From Legionella sainthelensi (GTDB taxonomy: Bacteria > Pseudomonadota > Gammaproteobacteria > Legionellales > Legionellaceae): a stretch of DNA of 64,000 bases. A program made the position numbers and the translations under genes. Position 1 is the stretch's first letter. Every line of letters starts with the position of its first letter. Shown here piece by piece: positions 25,763 through 34,619 of the stretch. The DNA lies in contig NZ_LR134388.1 of the NCBI RefSeq assembly GCF_900637685.1, positions 758,001 to 822,000 of the forward strand. The letters run 5' to 3'. Under the pieces are notes generated by a model, which searched no databases, was not told where the DNA came from, and was given only the letters and a program-made list of their open reading frames with translations.

Positions 25763-27193
25763 TTAGCCTTTCACGCAAACAATAGGTATTAATCTGGCTA
25801 CTTTCTTAGTTAAGCCGGAGTCTTGGGCTGCATCAACAACAAGATCCACATTTTTATAAGCCCCTGGAGCTTCTTCTGCTACTCCACGATAGGAACTGCT
25901 GCGAATCAAAATGCCTTGTTGGGCTAATTGCTTGATGATATCTTGCCCTTGCCATTGTTTTGTTGCCTGATGTCGACTCATAGCACGTCCAGCACCATGA
26001 CAGGCTGAACCAAAAGACTTATTTTCGGCATTTGTTGTTCCTGCTAAAACATAAGAGGCGGTTCCCATACTGCCCCCAATAATGACGGGTTGACCTACAT
26101 GCCTAAAAGAAGCAGTTAATTGAGGATGACCTGGTCCAAAAGCCCGTGTAGCACCTTTACGATGCACAAACAAACGTTTTGATTTGCCTTCTATTTGATG
26201 CGTTTCTTCCTTACAGGTATTATGAGAAACATCATAGATAAGTCTTATTTTGGTGCCAGGCATTTCATCTTGAAAAACTTCTCGCATAAAATGGGTAATG
26301 ATTTCACGGTTTGCTAAGGCACAATTAATTCCGGCGCGCATTGCCCCTAAATAACGCTCCCCCATAGACGAACGAATAGGTGCACAAGCGAGTTCACGAT
26401 CAATGAGTTGAATCCCGCGTTGTTGCGCATCAATTAACATGGAACGTAGAAAATCAGTTCCTATTTGATGGCCTAAGCCGCGCGAACCGCAATGAATACT
26501 TACCACCACGTCGCCCTGAGCTAAACCAAATGCTGTCGCAGTTTTGTCACAATATATTTTTTTTACTTCCTGAATTTCTAAGTAATGGTTACCGGATCCT
26601 AAAGTACCCATTTCATTTTTTTGACGTTTTTTTGCATGTTCTGAAACATGCGCTGGTAATGCCCCATCAACGCGACCATAATCTTCAATACGTTCTAAAT
26701 CTTCCTTATCTCCGTATCCTTGCTTGACCGCCCAAACAGCGCCGCCACGTAACATATCATCCATTTGTTTCATTGTCAGATTAATACGGCTTTTGCTGCC
26801 TACACCGGCTGGAATATGCGTAAATAAAGCATTCGCCATTTGTTCTTTGTAAGGTTCAAATTCTTCCCGTTTAAGACCAGTGCTTAAGAGTCTTACACCA
26901 CACGAAATATCAAAACCAACTCCTCCTGCGGATACCACTCCTTCATGCTCAGGATCAAATGCCGCGACGCCGCCAATAGGAAATCCATATCCCCAATGAG
27001 CATCAGGCATAGCATATGAGCCACCAACAATTCCAGGTAATGTGGCCACACGAGACAGTTGTTCATAAACCTTCATATCCATATCGCGCAATAAGTCTTC
27101 CGAAGCAAAAATAAATCCGGGTACCCTCATTTTACCGTGCTTGGGAATCTGCCATTCAAAATCGCTGATTTTTTCCAATAAATTTAAGTCCAT
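25763..27193 (-). CDS. rtcB: RtcB RNA ligase
   Basis: 476 residues from the ATG at 27193, which has AAGG eight bases upstream; an ATG at 27226 lacks a site. The sequence is the long RtcB form, opening MDLNLLEKISDFEW and continuing with MPDAHWGYGFPIGGV, GGVGFDISCGVRLL (metal Cys), LGSGNHYLE, HCGSRGLGHQ and the guanylylation region KSFGSACHGAGRAMSR with its His nucleophile. RtcB joins 2',3'-cyclic phosphate or 3'-phosphate RNA ends to 5'-OH ends using GTP and manganese. It is immediately downstream of the archease gene, its activator. Confidence 0.96.
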   Translation of the reverse strand: MDLNLLEKISDFEWQIPKHGKMRVPGFIFASEDLLRDMDMKVYEQLSRVATLPGIVGGSYAMPDAHWGYGFPIGGVAAFDPEHEGVVSAGGVGFDISCGVRLLSTGLKREEFEPYKEQMANALFTHIPAGVGSKSRINLTMKQMDDMLRGGAVWAVKQGYGDKEDLERIEDYGRVDGALPAHVSEHAKKRQKNEMGTLGSGNHYLEIQEVKKIYCDKTATAFGLAQGDVVVSIHCGSRGLGHQIGTDFLRSMLIDAQQRGIQLIDRELACAPIRSSMGERYLGAMRAGINCALANREIITHFMREVFQDEMPGTKIRLIYDVSHNTCKEETHQIEGKSKRLFVHRKGATRAFGPGHPQLTASFRHVGQPVIIGGSMGTASYVLAGTTNAENKSFGSACHGAGRAMSRHQATKQWQGQDIIKQLAQQGILIRSSSYRGVAEEAPGAYKNVDLVVDAAQDSGLTKKVARLIPIVCVKG

Positions 27194-27247
27194 TGATTTT
27201 GCCTTAGTTACTGAATGAAGATGCATTACAATTGATTATTCTGGTAA

Positions 27248-27667
27248 TTATACATCAACAACGCATTGTGCTATCCAAGTTTGATTACTTTGATAAACTT
27301 TTAATTCGGTAAAGGTAGCTCCTTTAACTTCCACTGCGGGTTGATGCCGAACACTATCCACTTGCTCTCCTGTCACTACAGCAGCTAATTTTAGTCCTTT
27401 AATCGTGACATCAAACTGGCTAAAAAGCATCTCATGGATTGCCATGTTGTAAATAATGGCATTCAACCAGTCAACGAATAAAATCTCTTGACTGGGAGCT
27501 TCGCAGCTTATGTGAACCTTTTTAAGCGGTTGAATTAATTGATGAGTAATGACATGAGTTAATGCCAGAGCTCCCATGGCAAATGCCTCAGATAAAGTAG
27601 AACCACACCCTCGCACACCGATATCTGATTCATGAGAGAAATGCGCCCATTTTTTTTGAGCAATCAA
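27248..27667 (-). CDS. archease, RtcB cofactor
   Basis: 139 residues. The archease signature is clear: HFSHESDIGVRGCGSTLSEAFAMGALAL near the N-terminus, the conserved Asp of FVDWLNAIIY, and VKGATFTELKVYQ with a final strand. Archease speeds RtcB guanylylation and turnover and broadens nucleotide use. Its stop lies 54 bases before the preferred RtcB start, so the two form one unit. No rtcR or rtcA gene is nearby, so the classic sigma-54 control of the E. coli rtc operon is absent here. Confidence 0.93.
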   Translation of the reverse strand: MIAQKKWAHFSHESDIGVRGCGSTLSEAFAMGALALTHVITHQLIQPLKKVHISCEAPSQEILFVDWLNAIIYNMAIHEMLFSQFDVTIKGLKLAAVVTGEQVDSVRHQPAVEVKGATFTELKVYQSNQTWIAQCVVDV

Positions 27668-27728
27668 TTTGGATTCCTAATTTTATCGTTGTCATAAATG
27701 CATCATAGGCTATATCCATCTTTTTTTT

Positions 27729-28631
27729 CTACCGTCTCGCATAAGCCGCAATTGAGAGAAGAACCATCCCCATGCCTATAGCTTGGCTTGTGGTTAAGTG
27801 CTCACCGAGTATTAGCCATGCAAGAATTACGGTAGCTAATGGCATTACCGCTGTGGATAATGAAGCCATCACGCCATCTACTTTTTGGCAACCCAGAAAC
27901 CAAAAAACATAAAAAAGACCTGTGCTCAAACCTAAAATAAATAAAATAAGCCAATCAAAAAAATGAATTGATAAATTATCCCAGGAACAAAAAAACAGGC
28001 AAAACATCAATAATATGGCATTTATTGCATTAAGTACGGAAGAAATTAAAAATACTGGAAGCGGAGGTGTATGCATTTTACTTAAGATATAGTAGGTTGC
28101 TTCGGGTATAAGAGAGAGCAAAACAAGCATGTCCCCTAAAAATGAGTGGCTTGCTTGAACACCGTTTAATTTACTAAATCCAATAATGGCTAGGCCTAAA
28201 GTGGCAAACCCCACACAAATAATTTTTTTCCCTGATATTTTTTCACTAAGAATAATCCAAGACATGAGTGCAATAAGTGCTGGTAATGCACTGGTAATAA
28301 TACCCGCTATATTAGCATCGGTGTATTGTAACCCCCCTAACATAAAGAAGTTAAACAGCACTCCTGCAGAAAGGGCTTGTGCGATTATAAAAAACCAATC
28401 TTTTTGGTTTAATTTGAAAAAATAATAGCTCATGGATGTTTTTTTTGCAGGGGTGAGCCAATGCAAAAAAAATAAAATAATCGCGGCTAGTGTAAATCGT
28501 AGTGCTAATATAAAAAGAATGGGGATAGAAGACAGCACATACTTAGAAGCAACAATATTCACGCCTACCATAATCTGGGCCAGAATAAGAAAGCACATAC
28601 CTTGCAGAAAATAGGTGGTAGATTTATTCAT
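27729..28631 (-). CDS. EamA-family (DMT superfamily) transporter
   Basis: 300 residues forming ten predicted membrane helices in two homologous EamA halves. The first is LQGMCFLILAQIMVGVNIVASKYV onward; the second starts near residue 155 with SFLGDMLVLLSLIPEATYYIL. The Lys/Arg-rich C-terminus is in the cytosol. Members export metabolites or amino acids; the substrate cannot be read from sequence. The divergently placed AraC gene is nearby but in the same orientation upstream, so a regulator-transporter unit is possible. Confidence 0.88.
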   Translation of the reverse strand: MNKSTTYFLQGMCFLILAQIMVGVNIVASKYVLSSIPILFILALRFTLAAIILFFLHWLTPAKKTSMSYYFFKLNQKDWFFIIAQALSAGVLFNFFMLGGLQYTDANIAGIITSALPALIALMSWIILSEKISGKKIICVGFATLGLAIIGFSKLNGVQASHSFLGDMLVLLSLIPEATYYILSKMHTPPLPVFLISSVLNAINAILLMFCLFFCSWDNLSIHFFDWLILFILGLSTGLFYVFWFLGCQKVDGVMASLSTAVMPLATVILAWLILGEHLTTSQAIGMGMVLLSIAAYARR

Positions 28632-28692
28632 TCACATCTCTAATTATAACTCATTAAGAAGATTAGTTTAGCAGAGTTAAATTCAGAAAAAG

Positions 28693-29436
28693 TTATCCAT
28701 TTTCTGCATTTTTTGTGCTGTTCAACGCTTTTGCTCTCCATTGTGAAGGAGACTCACCAAATGTTTGTGTAAATCGACGACTAAATGCAGATAAGTTCTC
28801 ATAACCTACTGAAAAAGCGATCGCTTCAATTGAACAATTCTTTAAAGGCAATAATCGTTTCGCATGCTGTAGTTTTTGAGCGCGCCAATATTCTGCAAGG
28901 CTATATCCCATAACGTGTTTGAAGCGACGTTGTAATTGACTCACACTCAAATGACAATACTTTGCTACTTTACTTATATCTATAACATCTGCAAAATAAC
29001 GATCAATCCAATTTTTTGCTTTAATTACTGTTTGATCTCCTTTCGCTGAGAAAGAATTTGTTGCAAAATGAATCAACAACTGATTGATTAATGAATCGGC
29101 AAAAAAATCTTCTTCCTGAACAGTTAAGTACTCATGGGCAAATTGTACGAGACTCTTAATGGTTTTTGTGAGCATAAATTCGTGGGAGCGGTATCCATCG
29201 GGATGATTTTGAGCCTTAAGATCAACTACTAAAAATAGATTTTTAGGACTTCCTGCAAAGCAATGTTGTTCATTGGGCGCAATGTATATACCACTATTCT
29301 CGTTTATTACACCTGAGTAACTTCCTGCTTCCAGCTCCAAGGATCCAACTAATGGCAATACTAACTGCGCAAATTCATGGGCATGGCTATGACACTCAGT
29401 ATGATAAGAACGCAGATCCATACGATGAGTTATCAT
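28693..29436 (-). CDS. AraC-family transcription regulator
   Basis: 247 residues with a strong GAGGAAGG site. An N-terminal cupin sensor (~10-120; HSHAHEFAQLVLPLVGSLELEAG, GIYIAPNEQHCF) precedes a C-terminal double helix-turn-helix (~145-240). The first recognition region is HLSVSQLQRRFKHVMGYSLAEYWR. The second has the family pattern IAFSVGYENLSAFSRRFTQTFGESPSQWR. It probably controls the EamA transporter 60 bases downstream in the same direction. The ligand is unknown. Confidence 0.92.
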   Translation of the reverse strand: MITHRMDLRSYHTECHSHAHEFAQLVLPLVGSLELEAGSYSGVINENSGIYIAPNEQHCFAGSPKNLFLVVDLKAQNHPDGYRSHEFMLTKTIKSLVQFAHEYLTVQEEDFFADSLINQLLIHFATNSFSAKGDQTVIKAKNWIDRYFADVIDISKVAKYCHLSVSQLQRRFKHVMGYSLAEYWRAQKLQHAKRLLPLKNCSIEAIAFSVGYENLSAFSRRFTQTFGESPSQWRAKALNSTKNAENG

Positions 29437-29571
29437 GTTATTCCTTCCTCAAAAAGCAAGATATGAGCCTTTATTGTATCATAAATGCCTTTACAGGCTG
29501 AACGATTCCAGATTGCTACTGGATCTTATAAAATCATTCTCTCGAAATCACATGAAATTAAGGGCAGCAAG

Positions 29572-30876
29572 ATGAATTGCTTAAGGCTGTTTCAACTCCA
29601 ATCCAGTATTTTTATATTTTTTATTCTCTTATTCATTATTGATACTGCTCATGCAAAGTTAAATGAAAAGCCGTTTGTTATCATGACGTTTAATATTGAA
29701 AATGGTGGAACACAAATTGATTTTAATCAGGTGGTTAAAGCAATTAAACAATCTAAAGCGGATGTAGTCGGTATTCAAGAGGCATGGGGAAATATGAAGC
29801 GTTTAGCAAAAGTATTAAATTGGCATTATGATCCCTATCACCATGTTATTTCACGATTTCCATTATACAAAACAGTCCCACAACAACGATTTGTTTTAAT
29901 TGAAGTAAAACCTCAACAGTTTGTGGCTGTAGCAAACGTACATTTACCTGATGAACCGTATGGTCCCAGTCTTATTAATCAAGGCTTTGATGCACGCATG
30001 GTACGTAGCAACGAACTGAAAGTACGTTTCTCAGAAATAAAACCTGTTTTTGATGAATTAGCCATTCTAGCCAAAGAAGGAGTGCCTGTATTTTTAACCG
30101 GGGACTTCAATTCACCTTCCCATTTGGATTGGTCTCGTGCAACGCTACAAAGACAACGTAATCACCGTTACGTTATGAATTGGCCCGTTACTCAATATGC
30201 GGCAAACAAGGGTTTTGTAGATTCATATCGACACATCGTTCCCAATGCTTACAAATCGCCAAGTTTTACCTGGCCTGCAAACCGAACAGCAGTAAAACAC
30301 TCAATTGATGATTATAATCCTTCTAATAAAGATTTACCTGACCGTATTGATTTTATTTTTTCCTCAGGTCCTGCTCAAGTGATTAATAGTCAGCTCATCG
30401 GTGAAAAACATGGACAGAATGTTACTCTCTCTCTTTCGCCTTGGCCATCAGATCATCGGGCGATCGTGTCGCACTTTAAAGTTAGAGCATCTTATTTTCC
30501 GATACACCACATGAAATTATTTCCTGTAAGAGGAGAATATAGCACTAAAAAACCGCGGATTATGGTCTCGAAAAAAGTACTAAAATCGGGCGAACCCATT
30601 AAGATTATCTGGAAAAATTCTCCAGGGTATTTCTATGATTATATAAGTATTTCTCCTAAAAATAGACATAAGGCCCTGAATGAAACCGTTCGACTTTACA
30701 CTCATGGAGAAATCAATGGAATTATTCAATATTCAAACAAAAACGTACAAGGAAACTGGACTAATTGGTATAAATCTCATGCCAGTTGGCCACTTACACC
30801 AGGAGTCTATGACATAAAATTAATGTTAGATGATGGATACAATTCACTGGCAACGACGCAAATTATAATTAATTGA
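29572..30876 (+). CDS. secreted endonuclease/exonuclease/phosphatase-fold enzyme
   Basis: 434 residues from the ATG at 29572 (AAGGGCAG upstream); an earlier in-frame ATG would add an implausible extension before the signal peptide. The signal peptide ends near AHA. EEP-fold motifs follow: MTFNIENGG, VVGIQEAWG with the metal Glu, ANVHLPD, FLTGDFNSPS, RIDFIFSS and WPSDHRAIVSHF with catalytic Asp-His. This order fits DNase-I-like or sphingomyelinase/phosphatase-type enzymes. A C-terminal ~120-residue beta-rich domain may be Ig-like. It likely acts in the periplasm or outside the cell; the substrate is undefined. Confidence 0.82.
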   Translation: MNCLRLFQLQSSIFIFFILLFIIDTAHAKLNEKPFVIMTFNIENGGTQIDFNQVVKAIKQSKADVVGIQEAWGNMKRLAKVLNWHYDPYHHVISRFPLYKTVPQQRFVLIEVKPQQFVAVANVHLPDEPYGPSLINQGFDARMVRSNELKVRFSEIKPVFDELAILAKEGVPVFLTGDFNSPSHLDWSRATLQRQRNHRYVMNWPVTQYAANKGFVDSYRHIVPNAYKSPSFTWPANRTAVKHSIDDYNPSNKDLPDRIDFIFSSGPAQVINSQLIGEKHGQNVTLSLSPWPSDHRAIVSHFKVRASYFPIHHMKLFPVRGEYSTKKPRIMVSKKVLKSGEPIKIIWKNSPGYFYDYISISPKNRHKALNETVRLYTHGEINGIIQYSNKNVQGNWTNWYKSHASWPLTPGVYDIKLMLDDGYNSLATTQIIIN

Positions 30877-30900
30877 TTGTATTTTTGTAAATTACATTCA

Positions 30901-30939
30901 TCTTTGCTCACATCTCTTTTTTAGAGACGTGAGCAAAGA
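30901..30939. terminator. hairpin between convergent genes
   Basis: A long stem (TCTTTGCTCAC-TCTC paired with GAGA-GTGAGCAAAGA, one mismatch) flanks a loop containing six T. It lies 24 bases after the EEP gene and before the convergent gene ending at 31002. It could terminate both strands, although a T-tract after the stem is lacking. Confidence 0.5.
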
Positions 30940-31001
30940 CAGAGACACGCTGATGAGCTTAGGCAATGGAGTTTGTTATTGATATACAGTTTAATTTTTT
31001 G

Positions 31002-31424
31002 CTATTTACTCTTATTTGATAAAACTATTCCTAATGTTGCAGCAGCACCTAATGCTAAAACCCCTAATCCGATATTTTTCATAGAAAAAAAGCTATATCG
31101 ATTGCTTTCTTCTTTTTGTTGCTTAATGCGTTCTGGAGATGTATAAAAAGTTGGATGATTTAAAATCATTTTACCACTTGGAGTTATTGGTTTTCCTGCA
31201 AGGGATGCTGCTTCAATTTCGGTGTAACCCTCATCCATTAAATGACGGATTTTTTTATCTATAAGTTTTTTTGATGATGAAGCTGCTGTTCTTACATCAA
31301 GGAATCGATCATCGATTTCTCCGTTATCTTTTCCATCTAGCCATGAGACTTGTTTTTTTTCTTTTTTCAATTTTTTAGTATTATCTAACTCAATGAAGGC
31401 AGATACATCGTGCTCATTTAACAT
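31002..31424 (-). CDS. hypothetical protein with C-terminal membrane anchor
   Basis: 140 residues after a GGGAAAG site. A charged, Lys-rich N-terminal region (~1-50) and a middle helix (KKLIDKKIRHLMDEGYTEIEAASLAGK) precede one hydrophobic helix close to the C-terminus (IGLGVLALGAAATLGIVL), followed by NKSK. The tail-anchored layout suggests insertion into a membrane with the bulk in the cytosol. It could be bacterial or, if translocated, a host membrane. It lies 125 bases downstream of the 462-residue orphan in the same orientation. No family recognised. Confidence 0.6.
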   Translation of the reverse strand: MLNEHDVSAFIELDNTKKLKKEKKQVSWLDGKDNGEIDDRFLDVRTAASSSKKLIDKKIRHLMDEGYTEIEAASLAGKPITPSGKMILNHPTFYTSPERIKQQKEESNRYSFFSMKNIGLGVLALGAAATLGIVLSNKSK

Positions 31425-31549
31425 TTAACTTTCCCTCAAAATTATCAAAACTTGACCAATGATAACAACAAATCATTAAGAAAATATTAAGAAACTTGCA
31501 ACAGGTATCCGCTATTTTTTCTATAAAAAACAAAGAGGTTACTATCTAT

Positions 31550-32938
31550 TCAAATTTTTATTGATACAACATCAGAATTTTCCTTTGACTCTGATAAATC
31601 ACTTTCTTTCATTCCCTGTATCTGCAGGCGATATTTTCCTGTATCTAATTTGCGTTCAATTATTCCCTCATTGTTACTCTTAAACTCATTTATAAATTTT
31701 TTGACAGTGTCCTCCATAGCTCTTTTCCCATCGTATGGTAATGTGACACATCTTTTTACCCCATGAGAAGTTTTTGCCATGGTTATTCCCTTTTGTACTC
31801 CATTGACAGTACTACTGGCTATATGAGAGGGGAGTGGCGTAGTTTTTAATGCTAATAATGTTGGGGCCATGATACCCGTTATTACTTCTCCTTTCGTAGG
31901 GGAGAGTCCATATTGAGTCCTATTATAAATGGCTCCTCCTATATTTTTTGCAATACTAGGAGAGGTCAGCGCAAGCGATGCAAGACCTAAAGCCATAGCC
32001 GCTGGAGCGGTTATAGGTGCGGCGGGACTGAATGATGCTGCGGTTAAAGCCAGTGCGGCGGTACTTAAACCAATGGAAATTTTCTGCGCTTTATCCTGAA
32101 ATTTTTCAAAATATTCTTCTTCACTAAATTTAAATAAAGGTACTTGCAAATTTAAATCATTTTTATTTTTAAAACACTCAAAAGCATAATCAATTTTTTC
32201 AGCCATATGTTCTTTCGCTTCTTGAGGTAAATTAGACGACTCAAGAGCTTCTTTTATATTTTTATAATAGTTGGAGGCATTTTCATAAGTTTCTCTTGCA
32301 TCCCTAATTGAATGCCTTTCCGATGAAGATTCATCATAATGTAAGTATCGATGTTTTTTAATAAGCGCTTCAAATTGATTGATATCCGATAAAAGATCAC
32401 TTTTTAGTTTTTCATCGCCACACCGGCTAATAAACTCTTGGCAAGATTTTAAGGAGTCTAAGGCGGCTGTCTCGGGTATCATGGCTTGAAAATGCAATTT
32501 TCCAAGAGCTAATGCAAGAGAAAGAGCACTTGCTTGATTAATGAAGCGCTGATATTTTGCTTTATCCCCCATATCACAATTTTCAAGCGCTTTTTGCCAT
32601 GCTTTAACACGATATTCCAGCTCGAGCTGAATCTGGTAATAAATTCCTTTTTTATGGTCTCCAACTTCAGTTATCGTGGAACCATATTCGATCTTCATAT
32701 TAGATGTACCTATCCTATTCGTTTCAATTAAAACCTCACTGTGCTCCCAAATATTAAAATCATCAGGAATGACTATATCCACATGCTCCTTGTCAATTGA
32801 TTGAGCTTGATTACAAAATACAGCAGCGTGCTGTAAAATACCCACACTAAATAATGCAATATTTTCCAGATGCATTTTTAATTCTGGGCATTCAACATCT
32901 TCAATATTGAATACTAATTCTTTTTTAAATGAGACCAT
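31550..32938 (-). CDS. hypothetical effector-like protein, 462 residues
   Basis: A long helical N-terminal part (~1-280) leads to an Ala/Gly/Pro-rich hydrophobic stretch (~290-335; ALALTAASF, APAAMALGLASLALTSP) and a second short one near 355. A soluble C-terminal tail follows. The last 25 residues are rich in Glu and Ser (MKESDLSESKENSD), a composition known from Dot/Icm signal 'E-blocks'. That is suggestive only. No signal peptide. The GGGAG site before the ATG is good. Family unknown. It may be transcribed with the tail-anchored 140-residue gene that follows. Confidence 0.6.
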   Translation of the reverse strand: MVSFKKELVFNIEDVECPELKMHLENIALFSVGILQHAAVFCNQAQSIDKEHVDIVIPDDFNIWEHSEVLIETNRIGTSNMKIEYGSTITEVGDHKKGIYYQIQLELEYRVKAWQKALENCDMGDKAKYQRFINQASALSLALALGKLHFQAMIPETAALDSLKSCQEFISRCGDEKLKSDLLSDINQFEALIKKHRYLHYDESSSERHSIRDARETYENASNYYKNIKEALESSNLPQEAKEHMAEKIDYAFECFKNKNDLNLQVPLFKFSEEEYFEKFQDKAQKISIGLSTAALALTAASFSPAAPITAPAAMALGLASLALTSPSIAKNIGGAIYNRTQYGLSPTKGEVITGIMAPTLLALKTTPLPSHIASSTVNGVQKGITMAKTSHGVKRCVTLPYDGKRAMEDTVKKFINEFKSNNEGIIERKLDTGKYRLQIQGMKESDLSESKENSDVVSIKI

Positions 32939-33251
32939 GTTTTTCTCCCAACAAAGATGAAGAACGTAAATTAGTGTTCTTAATTTCTATTTTATCGAGC
33001 CAAAATTAAGGGAGTTTGTTCCAACAAGATCATATGTTGATTGGAGTATGAAAATTGTGAAGGACTTCTTAATGAAGAGTTAAGTTTCAAAAAACATGGA
33101 TAGTAAGAGTAATTCGGTTTGAGCAGTAAAAATGTAGGGGCAAACCTTCAATCAATGTGATTCGGTGATAGATTATCTTATTTAATCATTAAATATTTTT
33201 TCTATAGAAGGATTTAAAGATTTGTTTGAAAATTGTAAGACCTATGTGTCA
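32939..33251. other. intergenic stretch of about 310 bases
   Basis: AT-rich, with no credible ORF, no strong hairpin and no repeat that I can see. It should hold the promoter of the minus-strand orphan at 31550-32938 and the 3' end of the methyltransferase transcript. Confidence 0.4.
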
Positions 33252-34379
33252 TTATTTTTCGGCTAAAATTAATGAGCAATAAGAGAAAGCTGGTTTTTCA
33301 TCTATATTTTCTCGAATAATTGTGAAGCCAATTTCAGTCAGCATGCGTCGGTACTCTTCGGCGGTTTTCATCACATGGGGTGTAAAATCATCGTGAAAAA
33401 TATAACGATACTCTGCTGAAAGACAACGATCATTATTTTCTTCTTTATAAAATTCACAAATACCTACAAGACCATTTTTAGGTAATGCTTGAAAAGCCAT
33501 AGTTAATAGTTTTCTATCAACTTGCTCATTCCAGTCAAAAAGTACTCGCGTAAATAAAATAAGATCAAAACCTTTAGGAAAGCTATCTTCTTTAATAAAG
33601 TCGCCCTCAATAACACTTACTTGATTGCTTAAATTTTTATCATTAATGGTTTTTCTTGCCATTACAGCTGACTTGGGTAAGTTATATACTGCAGCTTTTA
33701 AATGAGGGTGTTCGGTAACGAAAGCACAGGCCATGGTACCATCTCCACCTCCTACATCTAAAAGAGCGGATACTTTTTTAAAGTTGATATGATCTAAAAT
33801 ACAACGAATCGGTTGCTCTGCTGTTCGCATCATCCAATCCTCTAGCCATACCACTTCCGTATCTTTTTTGGGAGGCCAGGAAACACTTGTTTTGACTTTA
33901 CCATAACGTAATACGTCAGTAAGACTTTCTTCTGCAGCGACATTCCAGCTATTAAAAAAGAACTGCATATTCCACCAGCGATGACTGTGCATTAACTGGT
34001 AAAACTCATCGGTTAATTTATAAGCAGGTTCACCATTTATTTCATTTTTGATTAAAAAATATTCACAACTAAGCAGATGCAACCATTTTTTTGCTCTGAT
34101 GGGCATTAATCCTAATTTTTCGATGATTTCTTGTTCTAAAACGAATTCATTTTTTTCAAATAAAGCGAATAGGTTCAAACTAAACATTGCTTCTACGAGT
34201 TTTAATCGGGCACCTGAAGCAATCAGGGAAAAATAATTTTCGTAGAAATTGATTCTATGTTCTAGATTTTTTTGTTCTTCGGTATCATTTTGTGCTATTA
34301 AATAAGTATGAGTGTCATGATGTTCTTTTGCAGAGGATTTTGAAAATATATCTTTGAGCCATGACATTATTGTTTTCAT
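33252..34379 (-). CDS. SAM-dependent O-methyltransferase, plant/polyketide type
   Basis: 375 residues. An N-terminal helical dimerisation domain (~45-175; VEAMFSLNLFALFEK, LLSCEYFLIKN) precedes a Rossmann SAM domain with motif I LLDVGGGDGTMACAF, motif EGDFIKEDSFPKGFDLILFTRVLFDW, and a late LTEIGFTIIREN. This is the layout of acetylserotonin-type and polyketide-tailoring O-methyltransferases (for example TcmO-like). It is divergent from the polyketide synthase, with 240 bases between, so co-regulation and action on its product are likely but inferred. No clear ribosome binding site precedes the ATG; one four codons later is an alternative. Confidence 0.85.
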   Translation of the reverse strand: MKTIMSWLKDIFSKSSAKEHHDTHTYLIAQNDTEEQKNLEHRINFYENYFSLIASGARLKLVEAMFSLNLFALFEKNEFVLEQEIIEKLGLMPIRAKKWLHLLSCEYFLIKNEINGEPAYKLTDEFYQLMHSHRWWNMQFFFNSWNVAAEESLTDVLRYGKVKTSVSWPPKKDTEVVWLEDWMMRTAEQPIRCILDHINFKKVSALLDVGGGDGTMACAFVTEHPHLKAAVYNLPKSAVMARKTINDKNLSNQVSVIEGDFIKEDSFPKGFDLILFTRVLFDWNEQVDRKLLTMAFQALPKNGLVGICEFYKEENNDRCLSAEYRYIFHDDFTPHVMKTAEEYRRMLTEIGFTIIRENIDEKPAFSYCSLILAEK

Positions 34380-34619
34380 ATGAAAATAAATTTAGTGGGG
34401 ATGTGTTGAATAAGCATATAAAAGAAACTAATGTTCAGCAATAGACCTCTTGCATAACCGCATCTTTTGTCTGATCGCTACAAGTGCTTTTGCGGTATTC
34501 ATTTACAGTTATATAAGCTCTGTTTCTCTCGCGAAAGATCGAGTGTCTTGTTATAAATTCCTATTATTGTTATTTTTTATTTTTTTAATACTGCATCTGG
34601 TGGTATGGGAGCATTTTAA

